Shown piece after piece: positions 37,458 through 45,543 of a stretch of DNA of 64,000 bases (within the stretch, counting starts at the first letter, position 1; every line of letters begins with the position of its first letter). This stretch comes from Glutamicibacter creatinolyticus. GTDB lineage: Bacteria > Actinomycetota > Actinomycetes > Actinomycetales > Micrococcaceae. A program made the position numbers and the translations under genes. The notes under the pieces are model-generated. The model made no database searches and was not told where the DNA came from. It saw only the letters and a program-made list of their open reading frames with translations. Where the stretch lies: the NCBI RefSeq assembly GCF_006094275.1, contig NZ_CP034412.1, positions 496,001 to 560,000 of the forward strand. The letters run 5' to 3'.

Positions 37458-37602
37458 GGCGGCAGCAGGGCAGTGGGTCCACCCGTGCCGAAGCGCCGGC
37501 TGATCCTGGCCCCGCACGGCCGGGAACAGCTGCTAGGCCCGGGTCCACGATCCGTTCCTGAGCTACCCGCAGCTCCATGGAAGACCCACGAACGGAGCAG
37601 CC

Positions 37603-38109
37603 GTGCCCTCAGACCTTCTCAAGGTCGATCCCACCCAGGCGGGCCCTGAACTGCCCGCCACCGAAGATGCGCGGATCCAGCCGATCCATCCCCGTCACGC
37701 CGCGGACTTGGCGGCCGCCTGCCTGGCCGCGTACCCGCCCGAGGTGGCCGCAGCAACGCTGCACGACGCCACACGAGAAATGGAGCAGACCTTCGCCAAC
37801 CACTACGGGCGGTTGCTGCCCGAATGCTCCAGCGCTGCCGTACCCGGTGCACGGGCGGTCGGTGCCGTCTTTGTGGTCCAGCGATCCATCTGGGATCCCG
37901 GACTTCCCGGTCCCTTTATCATCGACCTCTTCGTGGCCCCCGCTGAGCGGGGACGGGGGCTGGGCCGCGCCCTGGTGCTGGGGGCGCTGTCGGGCTGCGC
38001 CCGCAGCGGGCACCGCACGCTGAGTCTGCGGGTGGGGGAGGGCACCTCGGCCGCGGCCTGGAACCTCTACCGGCAACTGGGGTTCTGCCCCATCCCCTGC
38101 ACCGGGTAG
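37603..38109 (+). CDS. GNAT-family N-acetyltransferase
   Basis: 168 residues from GTG with CGGAGCAG upstream. The acetyl-CoA pyrophosphate loop is in VAPAERGRGLGRALVLGAL (the Q/RxxGxG/A pattern), preceded by the FIIDLFV strand and followed by AAWNLYRQLGF, the terminal GNAT helix-strand. The first 50 residues are less conserved. Substrate unknown. Convergent with the inositol-phosphatase-like gene, 19 bases apart. Confidence 0.85.
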   Translation: MPSDLLKVDPTQAGPELPATEDARIQPIHPRHAADLAAACLAAYPPEVAAATLHDATREMEQTFANHYGRLLPECSSAAVPGARAVGAVFVVQRSIWDPGLPGPFIIDLFVAPAERGRGLGRALVLGALSGCARSGHRTLSLRVGEGTSAAAWNLYRQLGFCPIPCTG

Positions 38110-38128
38110 GTGGGGGCGGGCAAGGGTG

Positions 38129-39076
38129 CTAGCGGCCGTGGCGTGCGGCGGCGGACCGGTGCTCGGCAATGCGCTGGGCGGCGGTGCGCAGGCTGGGGTA
38201 GTCGGCGCCCGGACCCTGGGCGATGAATCCCGGGGCCAGGTGGTCCGGGCCCGGCTCGCCGCCGTGATGCAGGCCCCGGTAGCTGCCCCCGCTCATGCGC
38301 ACCAGGTGGGCCCCGGCAGCCACGTCCCAGGCCTTGGTGTCAAAGCCGATGGTGGCGTCGGCCCAGCCGGCCGCCACGTGTGCCAGGGCCATCGCCGCGG
38401 AAACCTTGCGCCGCACGGTCGCGAAGTCCAGGACCCACTGGCCAAAGAGGTCCAGGGCAATCCTCCCGTCGGCCGCGATCGCCTCGGCCGATGGGTAGTC
38501 GGTCATCAGGTTGGCGTGCTGCTGGCCGGGGCGCGGCCGCGGCCGCAGCGGCTGCCCGTTCAGGAACGCGCCCTGGAGGTTGGCGCTGAACTCATCGCCG
38601 GTGACCGGGTCGATCACCACCGACGCCACCAGCTCATCGTCGATGGCCGCGGCAATGGAGACGCAGAAGAATGCGATGCCGTGCACGAAATTGCTGGTTC
38701 CATCCAGCGGGTCCACGATCCACTGGATGGGCCCCGAGGGATCGCCGGTGGGCAGATCCTCCACCGTTTCCTCGCCCAGCACCCAGGAGTCGGGGCAGCG
38801 GGAGAGCAGCTCACGGGTGAGCAGCAGTTGGCTGCGCCGGTCCAGTTCGGTGACCAGGTCGTGGGTGTTCGTCTTGTGCTCGGCCCCGATTCCGGTGCGG
38901 AAGTTCTCCCGCAGCAGCCCGGCGGCCTGGCGCCCGGCTTCCAGGGCAACACCGCGCAGCCGTTCGGCCAGCTGCTGCCGTTGCGTGCACGACGGGACCG
39001 TCGGCGGCTGCCGGGGGTCGGTTGCCTCGATGGTCGCGGGACGCGGAGCGCGGTGCCTTGATGCCTGGGATGCCAC
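38129..39076 (-). CDS. Inositol monophosphatase family protein
   Basis: 315 residues. The metal and phosphate site motifs are complete: GEETVEDL, WIVDPLDGTSNFVHG and, near the C-terminus, AWDVAAGAHLV. These Mg2+ enzymes dephosphorylate inositol-1-phosphate, histidinol phosphate or 3'-phosphoadenosine phosphate. The first 30 residues (MASQASRHRAPRPATIEATDP) are Pro/Arg-rich and perhaps partly untranslated; no ribosome site decides the start. Specific substrate unclear. Confidence 0.86.
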   Translation of the reverse strand: MASQASRHRAPRPATIEATDPRQPPTVPSCTQRQQLAERLRGVALEAGRQAAGLLRENFRTGIGAEHKTNTHDLVTELDRRSQLLLTRELLSRCPDSWVLGEETVEDLPTGDPSGPIQWIVDPLDGTSNFVHGIAFFCVSIAAAIDDELVASVVIDPVTGDEFSANLQGAFLNGQPLRPRPRPGQQHANLMTDYPSAEAIAADGRIALDLFGQWVLDFATVRRKVSAAMALAHVAAGWADATIGFDTKAWDVAAGAHLVRMSGGSYRGLHHGGEPGPDHLAPGFIAQGPGADYPSLRTAAQRIAEHRSAAARHGR

Positions 39077-39198
39077 GCCTCCAGCCTAGCGCCCCGACGC
39101 GCTGCACCCTCGTTGCGCGGGCCGGGGAACCGGGCGCGCGGGATGGAACCGGCCGATGCGCCGACCCGGCCCGGGCGAAGCAAGATAAGCTTCTGGCC

Positions 39199-39945
39199 AT
39201 GAGTAGCATGCAACCGATCGTGCCCAAGGTGTCGTTGACCGAACAGGTGACCACCATGATCCGTGCCGCCATCGTCTCCGGAGAGATGAAGCCGGAGGAG
39301 CACTACTCGGCGATCGCCATCGCCGAGAAGCTCGGCGTTTCGCGCACCCCGGTTCGCGAGGCCCTGCAGCTGCTGGAGAAGGAAGGCATCGTCACCGTGG
39401 CCAAGAACCGCGGGGTACGGGTCAATCAGATCTCCCTGGACGATATCGTCGAGGTCTTCCAGGTGCGCCTGGCCGTGGAACCGCAGGCCGCGGCGCGCGG
39501 GGTGCTCAACGCCAGCGACGCCGATATCCGCACCCTCACCGAGCTGCACCAGCGGATGCTGCAGATCGGCGAAACGGGGGACGGGCGGGCCACCCTGGAA
39601 GCCGACAAGCAGTTCCACCTCTACCTGTTGGGGTTGGCAGGAAACGCCAAGCTGGATGCGATCATCAGCGAGCTGCGCAATCTGGTGCTGGCCCACGGGC
39701 AAACCACCATCCCCCAGGCCCGCACCAGCCAGGAGCTGGCGGGGGACCGGGATGAGCTCATCGAGGCCATCACCCAGCGTGACCCGGCGGCGGCGGCCAC
39801 CGCGATGCGCAACCACGTCATGCGCACCGCCCAGCTGCTGATCCGCTCGGTCTGTGCCCGCACCCCCGGCCTGGATGCCCAGAAGTTCATTGAACGCCTG
39901 GACCAGCTGATGCTCCTGCCGGAGAACTGCCCCAACCCGCAGTAA
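39199..39945 (+). CDS. GntR-family (FCD domain) transcriptional regulator
   Basis: 248 residues from ATG at 39199. The winged helix at about 15-75 reads AIVSGEMKPEEHYSAIAIAEK then LGVSRTPVREALQLLEKEG, the classic GntR pattern. The all-helical FCD ligand domain (about 85-225) has the metal histidines spread in TLEADKQFHLYLLGLAG and MRNHVMRTAQLL. It precedes the CoA-transferase operon on the same strand by 95 bases. A 12-base palindrome sits in that gap, and 9 of its 12 bases recur over this gene's own start codon, suggesting control of the operon and of itself. Effector may be glutarate or a related acyl-CoA. Confidence 0.9.
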   Translation: MSSMQPIVPKVSLTEQVTTMIRAAIVSGEMKPEEHYSAIAIAEKLGVSRTPVREALQLLEKEGIVTVAKNRGVRVNQISLDDIVEVFQVRLAVEPQAAARGVLNASDADIRTLTELHQRMLQIGETGDGRATLEADKQFHLYLLGLAGNAKLDAIISELRNLVLAHGQTTIPQARTSQELAGDRDELIEAITQRDPAAAATAMRNHVMRTAQLLIRSVCARTPGLDAQKFIERLDQLMLLPENCPNPQ

Positions 39946-39987
39946 CTTTGGCTCCGCCCCTTGTCGCCGACGACCACCTGATCTAGA

Positions 39988-39999
39988 GTTGCATGCAAC
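39988..39999 (+). promoter_or_regulatory. Probable GntR operator
   Basis: GTTGCATGCAAC, a perfect 12-base palindrome 41 bases upstream of the CoA-transferase start. GCATGCAAC recurs at 39206-39214 over the gntR start codon. Related imperfect copies (ACAACGATGTTGG) follow immediately. Confidence 0.65.
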
Positions 40000-40040
40000 A
40001 TGTAACAACGATGTTGGCTGATGAAAAGGTGGTCTAGCCG

Positions 40041-41186
40041 ATGACCCAACCACTGCAGGGAATCAAGGTCGTTGACCTCTCCCGGATCCTGGCCGGGCCC
40101 TTGTGCACCATGACACTGGCCGACTTCGGCGCCGAGGTGATCAAGGTCGAAAGCCCGGCAGGCGACGAAACCCGCAGCTGGAAGCCGCCGGTCACCGACG
40201 CCGGGGTCAGCACCTACTATTCGGCGGTCAACCGCAATAAGCAGGCAGTAGTCGCCGACTTTGCGGATCCGGCCCAACTGCAGGCCCTGCTGGAGCTGAT
40301 CCGCGACGCGGATGTGCTGGTGGAAAACTTCCGGCCCGGGGTCCTGGCCAAATTCGGCCTGGACTACCACAGCCTCGCCGAACTCAACCCCCGTCTCGTG
40401 TACTGCTCCATCTCCGGATTCGGCGACAAGCAGGGGGCTGCGCTCCCCGGCTTCGACCTGCTGGTGCAGGCCGTGGGCGGGCTGATGAGCATCACCGGTG
40501 AGCCGCAGGGCACCCCCTCGAAGGTCGGGGTCGCGCTGGTGGACGTGCTGGCCGCCCAGAACGCCACCACCGGAATCCTGCTGGCACTGCGCGAGCGGGA
40601 CGCCAGCGGGCAGGGCCAGCAGGTGAACATCACCTTGATGGGTTCCCTGCTGTCCGGGCTGACCAACCAATCCAGCAGCACGCTGGCCACCGGGCGGTCC
40701 CCGGCCCGAATGGGCAACGCCCACCCCAGCATCGCACCCTACGAAACCTTCCGCACCGCCGACGGGGTGGTGGCCATCGCCGTGGGCAATGACCGCCAGT
40801 TCGCGGCCCTGCTGCGCGAACTGGGACTCGAGGCACTGGGGCAGGACCCGCGCTTTGCCGAGAACAGCTCCCGGGTGGCGCACCGTGAAGAGCTCAAGGA
40901 ATTAATCGAGAACGCCACCGTCACCCGCCCGGCGGCGTACTGGGCCGAAGCGTTGATGGGGGCCGGGGTCCCGGCGGGCAAGGTGAACTCGATCGCCGAG
41001 GCCATAGACTTCGCCCGCGACCTCGGGCTGGAACCCACCGCCCTGATCCGCGACCGGCACACCGCGCAGGAAACACGGCAGATCGCCAGCCCCATCGGGC
41101 TCTCCCGCACCGGCGCCCAGTATCACAGCGTGCCCCCGGCCCACGGCCAGCACCAGCAGCTGCTGCTGAACCCCACCGGCAGCTAG
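40041..41186 (+). CDS. Class III (CaiB/Frc) CoA-transferase, probable glutarate CoA-transferase
   Basis: 381 residues. It begins LQGIKVVDLSRILAGPLCTMTLADFGAEVIKVE-like sequence, seen as LSRILAGPLCTM and LADFGAEVIKVE, both hallmarks of family III CoA-transferases. The catalytic Asp is expected in VGVALVDVLAAQNA (about residue 174), and FDLLVQAVGGLMSITG is the conserved core. These enzymes move CoA from an acyl-CoA to a carboxylic acid through a mixed anhydride. The next gene is glutaryl-CoA-dehydrogenase-like, so activation of glutarate (as GcdG or SUGCT do) is the best guess. Compact for the family but complete. Confidence 0.85.
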   Translation: MTQPLQGIKVVDLSRILAGPLCTMTLADFGAEVIKVESPAGDETRSWKPPVTDAGVSTYYSAVNRNKQAVVADFADPAQLQALLELIRDADVLVENFRPGVLAKFGLDYHSLAELNPRLVYCSISGFGDKQGAALPGFDLLVQAVGGLMSITGEPQGTPSKVGVALVDVLAAQNATTGILLALRERDASGQGQQVNITLMGSLLSGLTNQSSSTLATGRSPARMGNAHPSIAPYETFRTADGVVAIAVGNDRQFAALLRELGLEALGQDPRFAENSSRVAHREELKELIENATVTRPAAYWAEALMGAGVPAGKVNSIAEAIDFARDLGLEPTALIRDRHTAQETRQIASPIGLSRTGAQYHSVPPAHGQHQQLLLNPTGS

Positions 41187-41265
41187 CGCCACCGACCCGG
41201 GCCCGGCGCCCGCACCGGCCGGGCCACTACCCACCCAACCCCTCTTCCGTTTCAAGGAGCACACC

Positions 41266-42450
41266 ATGACCACGACCACCACCGGCACCGCCCTGGATCC
41301 TTCGGACCTGATCAACTTCGATGCGCTGCTCAGCTCCGAGGAGCTCGCGCTGCGCCAGCAGGTGCGCCAGTTCGTCGCCGAGAACATCAAGCCGAACATC
41401 GCCACCTGGTACGAGAAAGCCGTCTTCCCGCTGGAAATCGTGCCGGAAATGGCCAAGCTCGGCCTGCTGGGCATGCACCTGGAAGGCTACGGCTGCGCCG
41501 GGCGCAGTGCCGTGGAATACGGGCTGGCCGGTGCCGAACTGGAGGCCGGGGACTCGGGGCTGCGCACCTTCGTCTCCGTGCAGGGCTCCCTGGCCATGAG
41601 CGCCATCTACAAGCACGGCTCCGAGGAGCAGAAGCAGCAGTGGCTGCCGCAGATGGCCGCCGGCGAGGCCATCGGCTGCTTCGGGCTGACCGAGCCCACC
41701 GCAGGCTCGGATCCCTCCAGCATGACCACCTTCGCCCGCCGTGACGGGCAGGACTGGGTGCTGAACGGAACCAAGCGCTGGATCGGGCTGGCCAACGTGG
41801 CCAAGGTCGCCGTCATCTGGGCGCAGACCGATGAGGGGATCCGCGGTTTCGTGGTTCCCACCGACACGCCCGGGTACTCGGCCACCCCGATCGAGCCGAA
41901 GCTGTCGATGCGCGCCTCGATCCAGTGCGAAATCGAGCTGAGCGACGTGCGCCTGCCCGCCGATGCGGTGCTGCCGCACGTCACCGGGCTCAAGGGGCCG
42001 TTCTCCTGCCTGAACGAGGCTCGCTACGGCATCATCTGGGGCTCCATGGGCGCCGCCCGGGACGCGTTCGAGGATGCCCTGGCCTACTCGCAGACCCGCA
42101 TGCAGTTCGACAAGCCGCTGGCCGGCTACCAGATGACCCAGCAGAAGCTGGTGGACATGGCCCTGGAAATCAACAAGGGCTTCCTGCTGGCCCTGCACAT
42201 TGGCCGGATGAAGGACGCCGGAACCCTGGACCTGCACCAGATCTCGGTGGGCAAGCTGAACAACTGCCGCGAGGCCATTGAAATCTGCCGGGAGGCGCGC
42301 ACCATCCTGGGCGGCAACGGCATCACCATGGACTACTCGCCGCTGCGCCACGCCAACAACCTGGAATCGGTGCGCACCTACGAGGGCACCGATGAGGTGC
42401 ACACCCTGATCCTGGGCAACAAGCTCACCGGGGTGCCGGCCTTCCGCTAG
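41266..42450 (+). CDS. gcdH: Acyl-CoA dehydrogenase, probable glutaryl-CoA dehydrogenase
   Basis: 394 residues, full length. FAD-binding acyl-CoA dehydrogenase with CFGLTEPTAGSDPSSM and WIGLANVAKVAVIWAQ. The glutaryl-CoA subgroup is indicated by DSGLRTFVSVQGSLAMSAIY (in human GCDH, DSGYRSAMSVQSSLVM, whose Arg binds the substrate carboxylate) and by the catalytic base Glu373 in RTYEGTDEVHTLILG. It oxidises and decarboxylates glutaryl-CoA to crotonyl-CoA, passing electrons to ETF. It starts 79 bases after the CoA-transferase and fits one operon with it. Confidence 0.85.
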   Translation: MTTTTTGTALDPSDLINFDALLSSEELALRQQVRQFVAENIKPNIATWYEKAVFPLEIVPEMAKLGLLGMHLEGYGCAGRSAVEYGLAGAELEAGDSGLRTFVSVQGSLAMSAIYKHGSEEQKQQWLPQMAAGEAIGCFGLTEPTAGSDPSSMTTFARRDGQDWVLNGTKRWIGLANVAKVAVIWAQTDEGIRGFVVPTDTPGYSATPIEPKLSMRASIQCEIELSDVRLPADAVLPHVTGLKGPFSCLNEARYGIIWGSMGAARDAFEDALAYSQTRMQFDKPLAGYQMTQQKLVDMALEINKGFLLALHIGRMKDAGTLDLHQISVGKLNNCREAIEICREARTILGGNGITMDYSPLRHANNLESVRTYEGTDEVHTLILGNKLTGVPAFR

Positions 42451-42560
42451 GACCGGCATTGCGTCGGGGCCGGCAAGTAGCCGCCCCGGCGCGGCGTCCC
42501 AAACACGAACCGTCACCAGCACCGCCTCCTCCAGCGGGCAGCATCTAGAAAGTCAGGCAT

Positions 42561-44018
42561 ATGAAGGAACAGAACACCGTGGTCGAGCTGCGTCAATTCC
42601 TCAATGGCCAGTGGGTTCCCGGCCAGGGGCAGCAGGTCAGCTCCAGTGCTGCGGCCATCCCCGAACGAACCCTCGCCCAGGGGGCGGCGGCCACCGCCGC
42701 ACAGGTCGGGCAGGCCCTGGACGCGGCGCACGCGGCGTCCGCCGACTGGGCGGCAACCCCCATGGCCACCCGGGCCGGCTACCTGCAGCGGGCCGCAGCC
42801 TGGCTGCGTGAGCGCGCCGAACAGCTGGGCGCCGAGCTGTCCAGGGAGGAAGGCAAGACGCTGGCGGAGGGGATCGGTGAAGTCCGCCGGGCCGCGCAGA
42901 TCCTTGACTACTATGCCGGGCAGGCCGAACGCGATGCCGGCACGGTGTTCCAGTCGCCACGGGCCGGGGAACAAATCCTGGTGACCCACAAGCCGCTGGG
43001 TGTGGTGGGGGTCATCACCCCGTTCAACTTCCCGATCGCTATTCCGGCCTGGAAGATCGCCCCGGCGCTGATCTTCGGCAACACCGTGGTGTTCAAGCCC
43101 GCCAGCCTGGTGCCGCTGCTGGCAATGCGGCTGGTCGAGGCCCTTCAGGCCGCTGGCCTGCCCGCCGGGGTGCTGAACCTGGTCATCGGTCCGGGCCGAC
43201 TGGGCGATGCCATCATGGACCACCCGCGGTTGGCCGGACTGTCCTTCACCGGCTCCACCGGGGTCGGACGCCAGCTGTGCGCCGCCGGCGCGGCGCGCGG
43301 GGTCCCGGTGCAGGCCGAGATGGGCGGCAAGAACGCCTCGGTGGTGCTGGCCGACGCGGACCTGGAACTGGCCGTGGAGCAGGTGCTGTTTGGCGCGTTT
43401 CGCTCCACTGGCCAAAAATGCACCGCCACCTCACGGCTGATCCTGGACGCGGACATCGCCGAGGACTTCTTGGGCCGGCTCACCGCCCGGCTCGATGACT
43501 GGGTAACCGGGGACCCTCTGGACGCGGCGGTGCACATGGGTCCACTGGTGGATGCCCGGGCCCGCGATGCGGCCCAGCAGGGGCTGGAACGTGCCCTGGA
43601 GCAGGGCGCCAGCATCCGCTATCGGGGCGCCGCCCCGCAGGAGGCCGGGTTCATGCCGCCCATCATCCTGCAGCTGCCCGAGGGGCCGCGGGGGCGTGAG
43701 AACGCGGGATGGCGTGAGGAATTCTTTGCCCCCATCCTCTCGGTCATCCAGGTCGCCGGCGCCGAGCAGGCCTTCGCCGCCGCCCAGGACAGTGAGTTCG
43801 GGCTGAGCCTGGCGCTGTTCACCACCAACCTGGCCACGGCGATTTGCGCGCAACAGCAGCTTGATGTGGGTATTCTGCATGTGAATTCCGAATCGGCCGG
43901 GGCCGACCCGCACGTACCCTTCGGTGGGGCCAAGGCCTCCGGATACGGGCCGAAGGAACAAGGGGCCGCGGCCCGCGAATTCTATACGCACACCACCACC
44001 ACCTACCTGCGCGGCTAG
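42561..44018 (+). CDS. NAD(P)+-dependent aldehyde dehydrogenase
   Basis: 485 residues with the catalytic Cys287 in STGQKCTATSRL and the general-base Glu in VQAEMGGKNASVVL. PFNFPIAIPAWKIAPAL and FTGSTGVGRQL bind the cofactor. The GQKCTATSR form resembles 2-oxoglutarate-semialdehyde dehydrogenases, but succinate or glutarate semialdehyde or 4-guanidinobutyraldehyde are also possible. In context it would oxidise glutarate semialdehyde, from GabT action on 5-aminovalerate, to feed the CoA-transferase. It lies 110 bases after gcdH and 28 bases before the hydroxyacyl-CoA dehydrogenase. Confidence 0.88.
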   Translation: MKEQNTVVELRQFLNGQWVPGQGQQVSSSAAAIPERTLAQGAAATAAQVGQALDAAHAASADWAATPMATRAGYLQRAAAWLRERAEQLGAELSREEGKTLAEGIGEVRRAAQILDYYAGQAERDAGTVFQSPRAGEQILVTHKPLGVVGVITPFNFPIAIPAWKIAPALIFGNTVVFKPASLVPLLAMRLVEALQAAGLPAGVLNLVIGPGRLGDAIMDHPRLAGLSFTGSTGVGRQLCAAGAARGVPVQAEMGGKNASVVLADADLELAVEQVLFGAFRSTGQKCTATSRLILDADIAEDFLGRLTARLDDWVTGDPLDAAVHMGPLVDARARDAAQQGLERALEQGASIRYRGAAPQEAGFMPPIILQLPEGPRGRENAGWREEFFAPILSVIQVAGAEQAFAAAQDSEFGLSLALFTTNLATAICAQQQLDVGILHVNSESAGADPHVPFGGAKASGYGPKEQGAAAREFYTHTTTTYLRG

Positions 44019-44046
44019 CACGGGCACGGGAATCGGAAGGACAACG

Positions 44047-44904
44047 ATGCAGATACAGCGGATCCTGGTCATCGGGGCGGGAACCATGGGGCGCCAGATC
44101 GCCATGAGCGCGGCCCTGGCCGGCTACAACACCACCCTGAACGACATCTCCGGCGAGGCGCTAAAGGCCGCGGGGCGGGAACTGGATAAGTGGGCCGCGG
44201 GCCGGGTGGCCAAGGGCAAGCTGACCCAGGCCGATGCCGACGCGGCCCTCGCCCGGCTGGAACGCAGCACCGACCTGGACGCGGCGGCCGGCAACGCGGA
44301 TCTGGTGATCGAGGCGGCCGTGGAGAAGCTGGAGGTCAAGAAGGCGCTCTTTGAGCAGCTGGGCCGCAGCACCCCGGCACACGCGATCCTGGCCACCAAC
44401 TCCTCCACCTTGGCCTCCTCGCATGTGGCGCAGGCTTCCGGGCGCCCGGACTTGGTGTGCAACATGCACTTCTTCAACCCGGCCCTGGTCATGAAGTGCG
44501 TCGAGGTGGTGCGCAACGAACACACCAGTGACGCCACCGTGGAGGCCGTGATGCAGGTGGCGCGCGCCATGGGCAAGGACCCGGTGCTGGTGCAGAAGGA
44601 GGTCCCCGGGTTTGTCGCCAACCGCATGATGGGCGCGCTGCAGCGCGAGGCGCTGGAACTGGCCGCCAACGGGGTCGCCAGTTTCCTGGACATCGACACC
44701 ACGGCCAAGACCGCGCTGGGACATCCGATGGGTCCCTTTGAACTGATGGACCTGGTGGGCATCGACGTCATCGACTTCATCGCCCAGGCCACCTACGCCG
44801 AGACCGGCGACGCCGCCGACAAGCCGCACCCGCTGATAGCCGAGAAGGTCGCCGAAGGCCGTCTGGGACGCAAGAGCGGCGCCGGGTTCTACGACTACTC
44901 CTAG
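44047..44904 (+). CDS. 3-hydroxybutyryl-CoA dehydrogenase
   Basis: 285 residues from ATG at 44047 with GAAGGAC upstream. The N-terminal NAD domain begins RILVIGAGTMGRQIAMSAAL. Catalytic His lies in NMHFFNPALVMKCVEVV and Glu in the same stretch, and GFVANRMMGALQREAL opens the C-terminal dimer domain with GHPMGPFELMDLVG. Short, single-function form typical of the butyryl-CoA pathway (about 285 aa). It would turn 3-hydroxybutyryl-CoA into acetoacetyl-CoA after crotonyl-CoA hydration. No enoyl-CoA hydratase gene is seen here, so that step must be encoded elsewhere. Confidence 0.92.
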   Translation: MQIQRILVIGAGTMGRQIAMSAALAGYNTTLNDISGEALKAAGRELDKWAAGRVAKGKLTQADADAALARLERSTDLDAAAGNADLVIEAAVEKLEVKKALFEQLGRSTPAHAILATNSSTLASSHVAQASGRPDLVCNMHFFNPALVMKCVEVVRNEHTSDATVEAVMQVARAMGKDPVLVQKEVPGFVANRMMGALQREALELAANGVASFLDIDTTAKTALGHPMGPFELMDLVGIDVIDFIAQATYAETGDAADKPHPLIAEKVAEGRLGRKSGAGFYDYS

Positions 44905-44927
44905 CGTCGGGCACCGCCGATGGGAAA

Positions 44928-44963
44928 CGTCAGGGGACCGCGAGAATTCCCGGTCCCCTGGCG
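44928..44963 (+). terminator. Terminator of the CoA-transferase to hydroxyacyl-CoA dehydrogenase operon
   Basis: CAGGGGACCG and CGGTCCCCTG form a perfect 10-bp stem extended by CGT/GCG, 24 bases past the stop. It could also serve the convergent FMN-protein gene. Confidence 0.75.
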
Positions 44964-45003
44964 TGGTGGCGCCCGGCGCGGGGCAGGGCGGGTGAAGCGG
45001 GAA

Positions 45004-45444
45004 TCAGGCCTCGTCGGTAACCTCGGGTTGGGCGCCGAGGATGAAGTGGCGTCCGGAGATCCGCTCGACCTTGACCCGGACCCAGGCGTCCTTCAGGGTG
45101 GGGATCCACGGGGTGACGCCCGACTCGCGGGCCTCGCGGATCTCCTCCTCGCTTTCCAGCACGGCCGCGGTGCCGTGCACCACGACGCTCCAGGCTTCGT
45201 CGGAGAGCACCCCGTCGGCCTCGAAGGCGATGGAGGAGTTCACGGTCATTGCCGCGAGCTTGTTGCCCGGAGCGGTGCGGATGAAAATATAGCCCTTGTG
45301 CACGGCAAAATTCACGGGAACGATGTCGATGATGCCCGCCGCGGCGGTGGCAACACGTCCGTGGGCGCTATGGGCCAGCAATTCCCAGCACTGTTCCTCG
45401 GTCAGTTTAAGGACCGGATCGTCATTGTCGTGTTCAAATCTCAT
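45004..45444 (-). CDS. Pyridoxamine 5'-phosphate oxidase-like FMN/F420-binding protein
   Basis: 146 residues with the split-barrel flavin fold: GRVATAAAGIIDIVPVNFAV, then YIFIRTAPGNKLAAM, a phosphate-contact segment, and WSVVVHGTAAVLESEEE. It may reduce a cofactor or bind haem or FMN; the substrate is unknown. There is no good ribosome site before the ATG. A perfect 8-bp inverted repeat lies 9 bases upstream of the start, which suggests tight repression. Confidence 0.85.
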   Translation of the reverse strand: MRFEHDNDDPVLKLTEEQCWELLAHSAHGRVATAAAGIIDIVPVNFAVHKGYIFIRTAPGNKLAAMTVNSSIAFEADGVLSDEAWSVVVHGTAAVLESEEEIREARESGVTPWIPTLKDAWVRVKVERISGRHFILGAQPEVTDEA

Positions 45445-45452
45445 ACCCTCAG

Positions 45453-45473
45453 TTTTCTACGTCCTGTAGAAAA
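45453..45473. promoter_or_regulatory. Palindrome upstream of the FMN-binding protein gene
   Basis: TTTTCTAC, a 5-base spacer GTCCT, then GTAGAAAA: perfect 8-bp arms within 10 bases of the start codon, in the divergent region with the App1-like gene. A candidate operator for a dimeric regulator; not an iron box. Confidence 0.55.
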
Positions 45474-45543
45474 AGTCCAGTGCATTCGGGCACAAATTTC
45501 TGGCGACACCCCCAGTCGGGGCCAGTCGTGAAAGACTGGTTGC

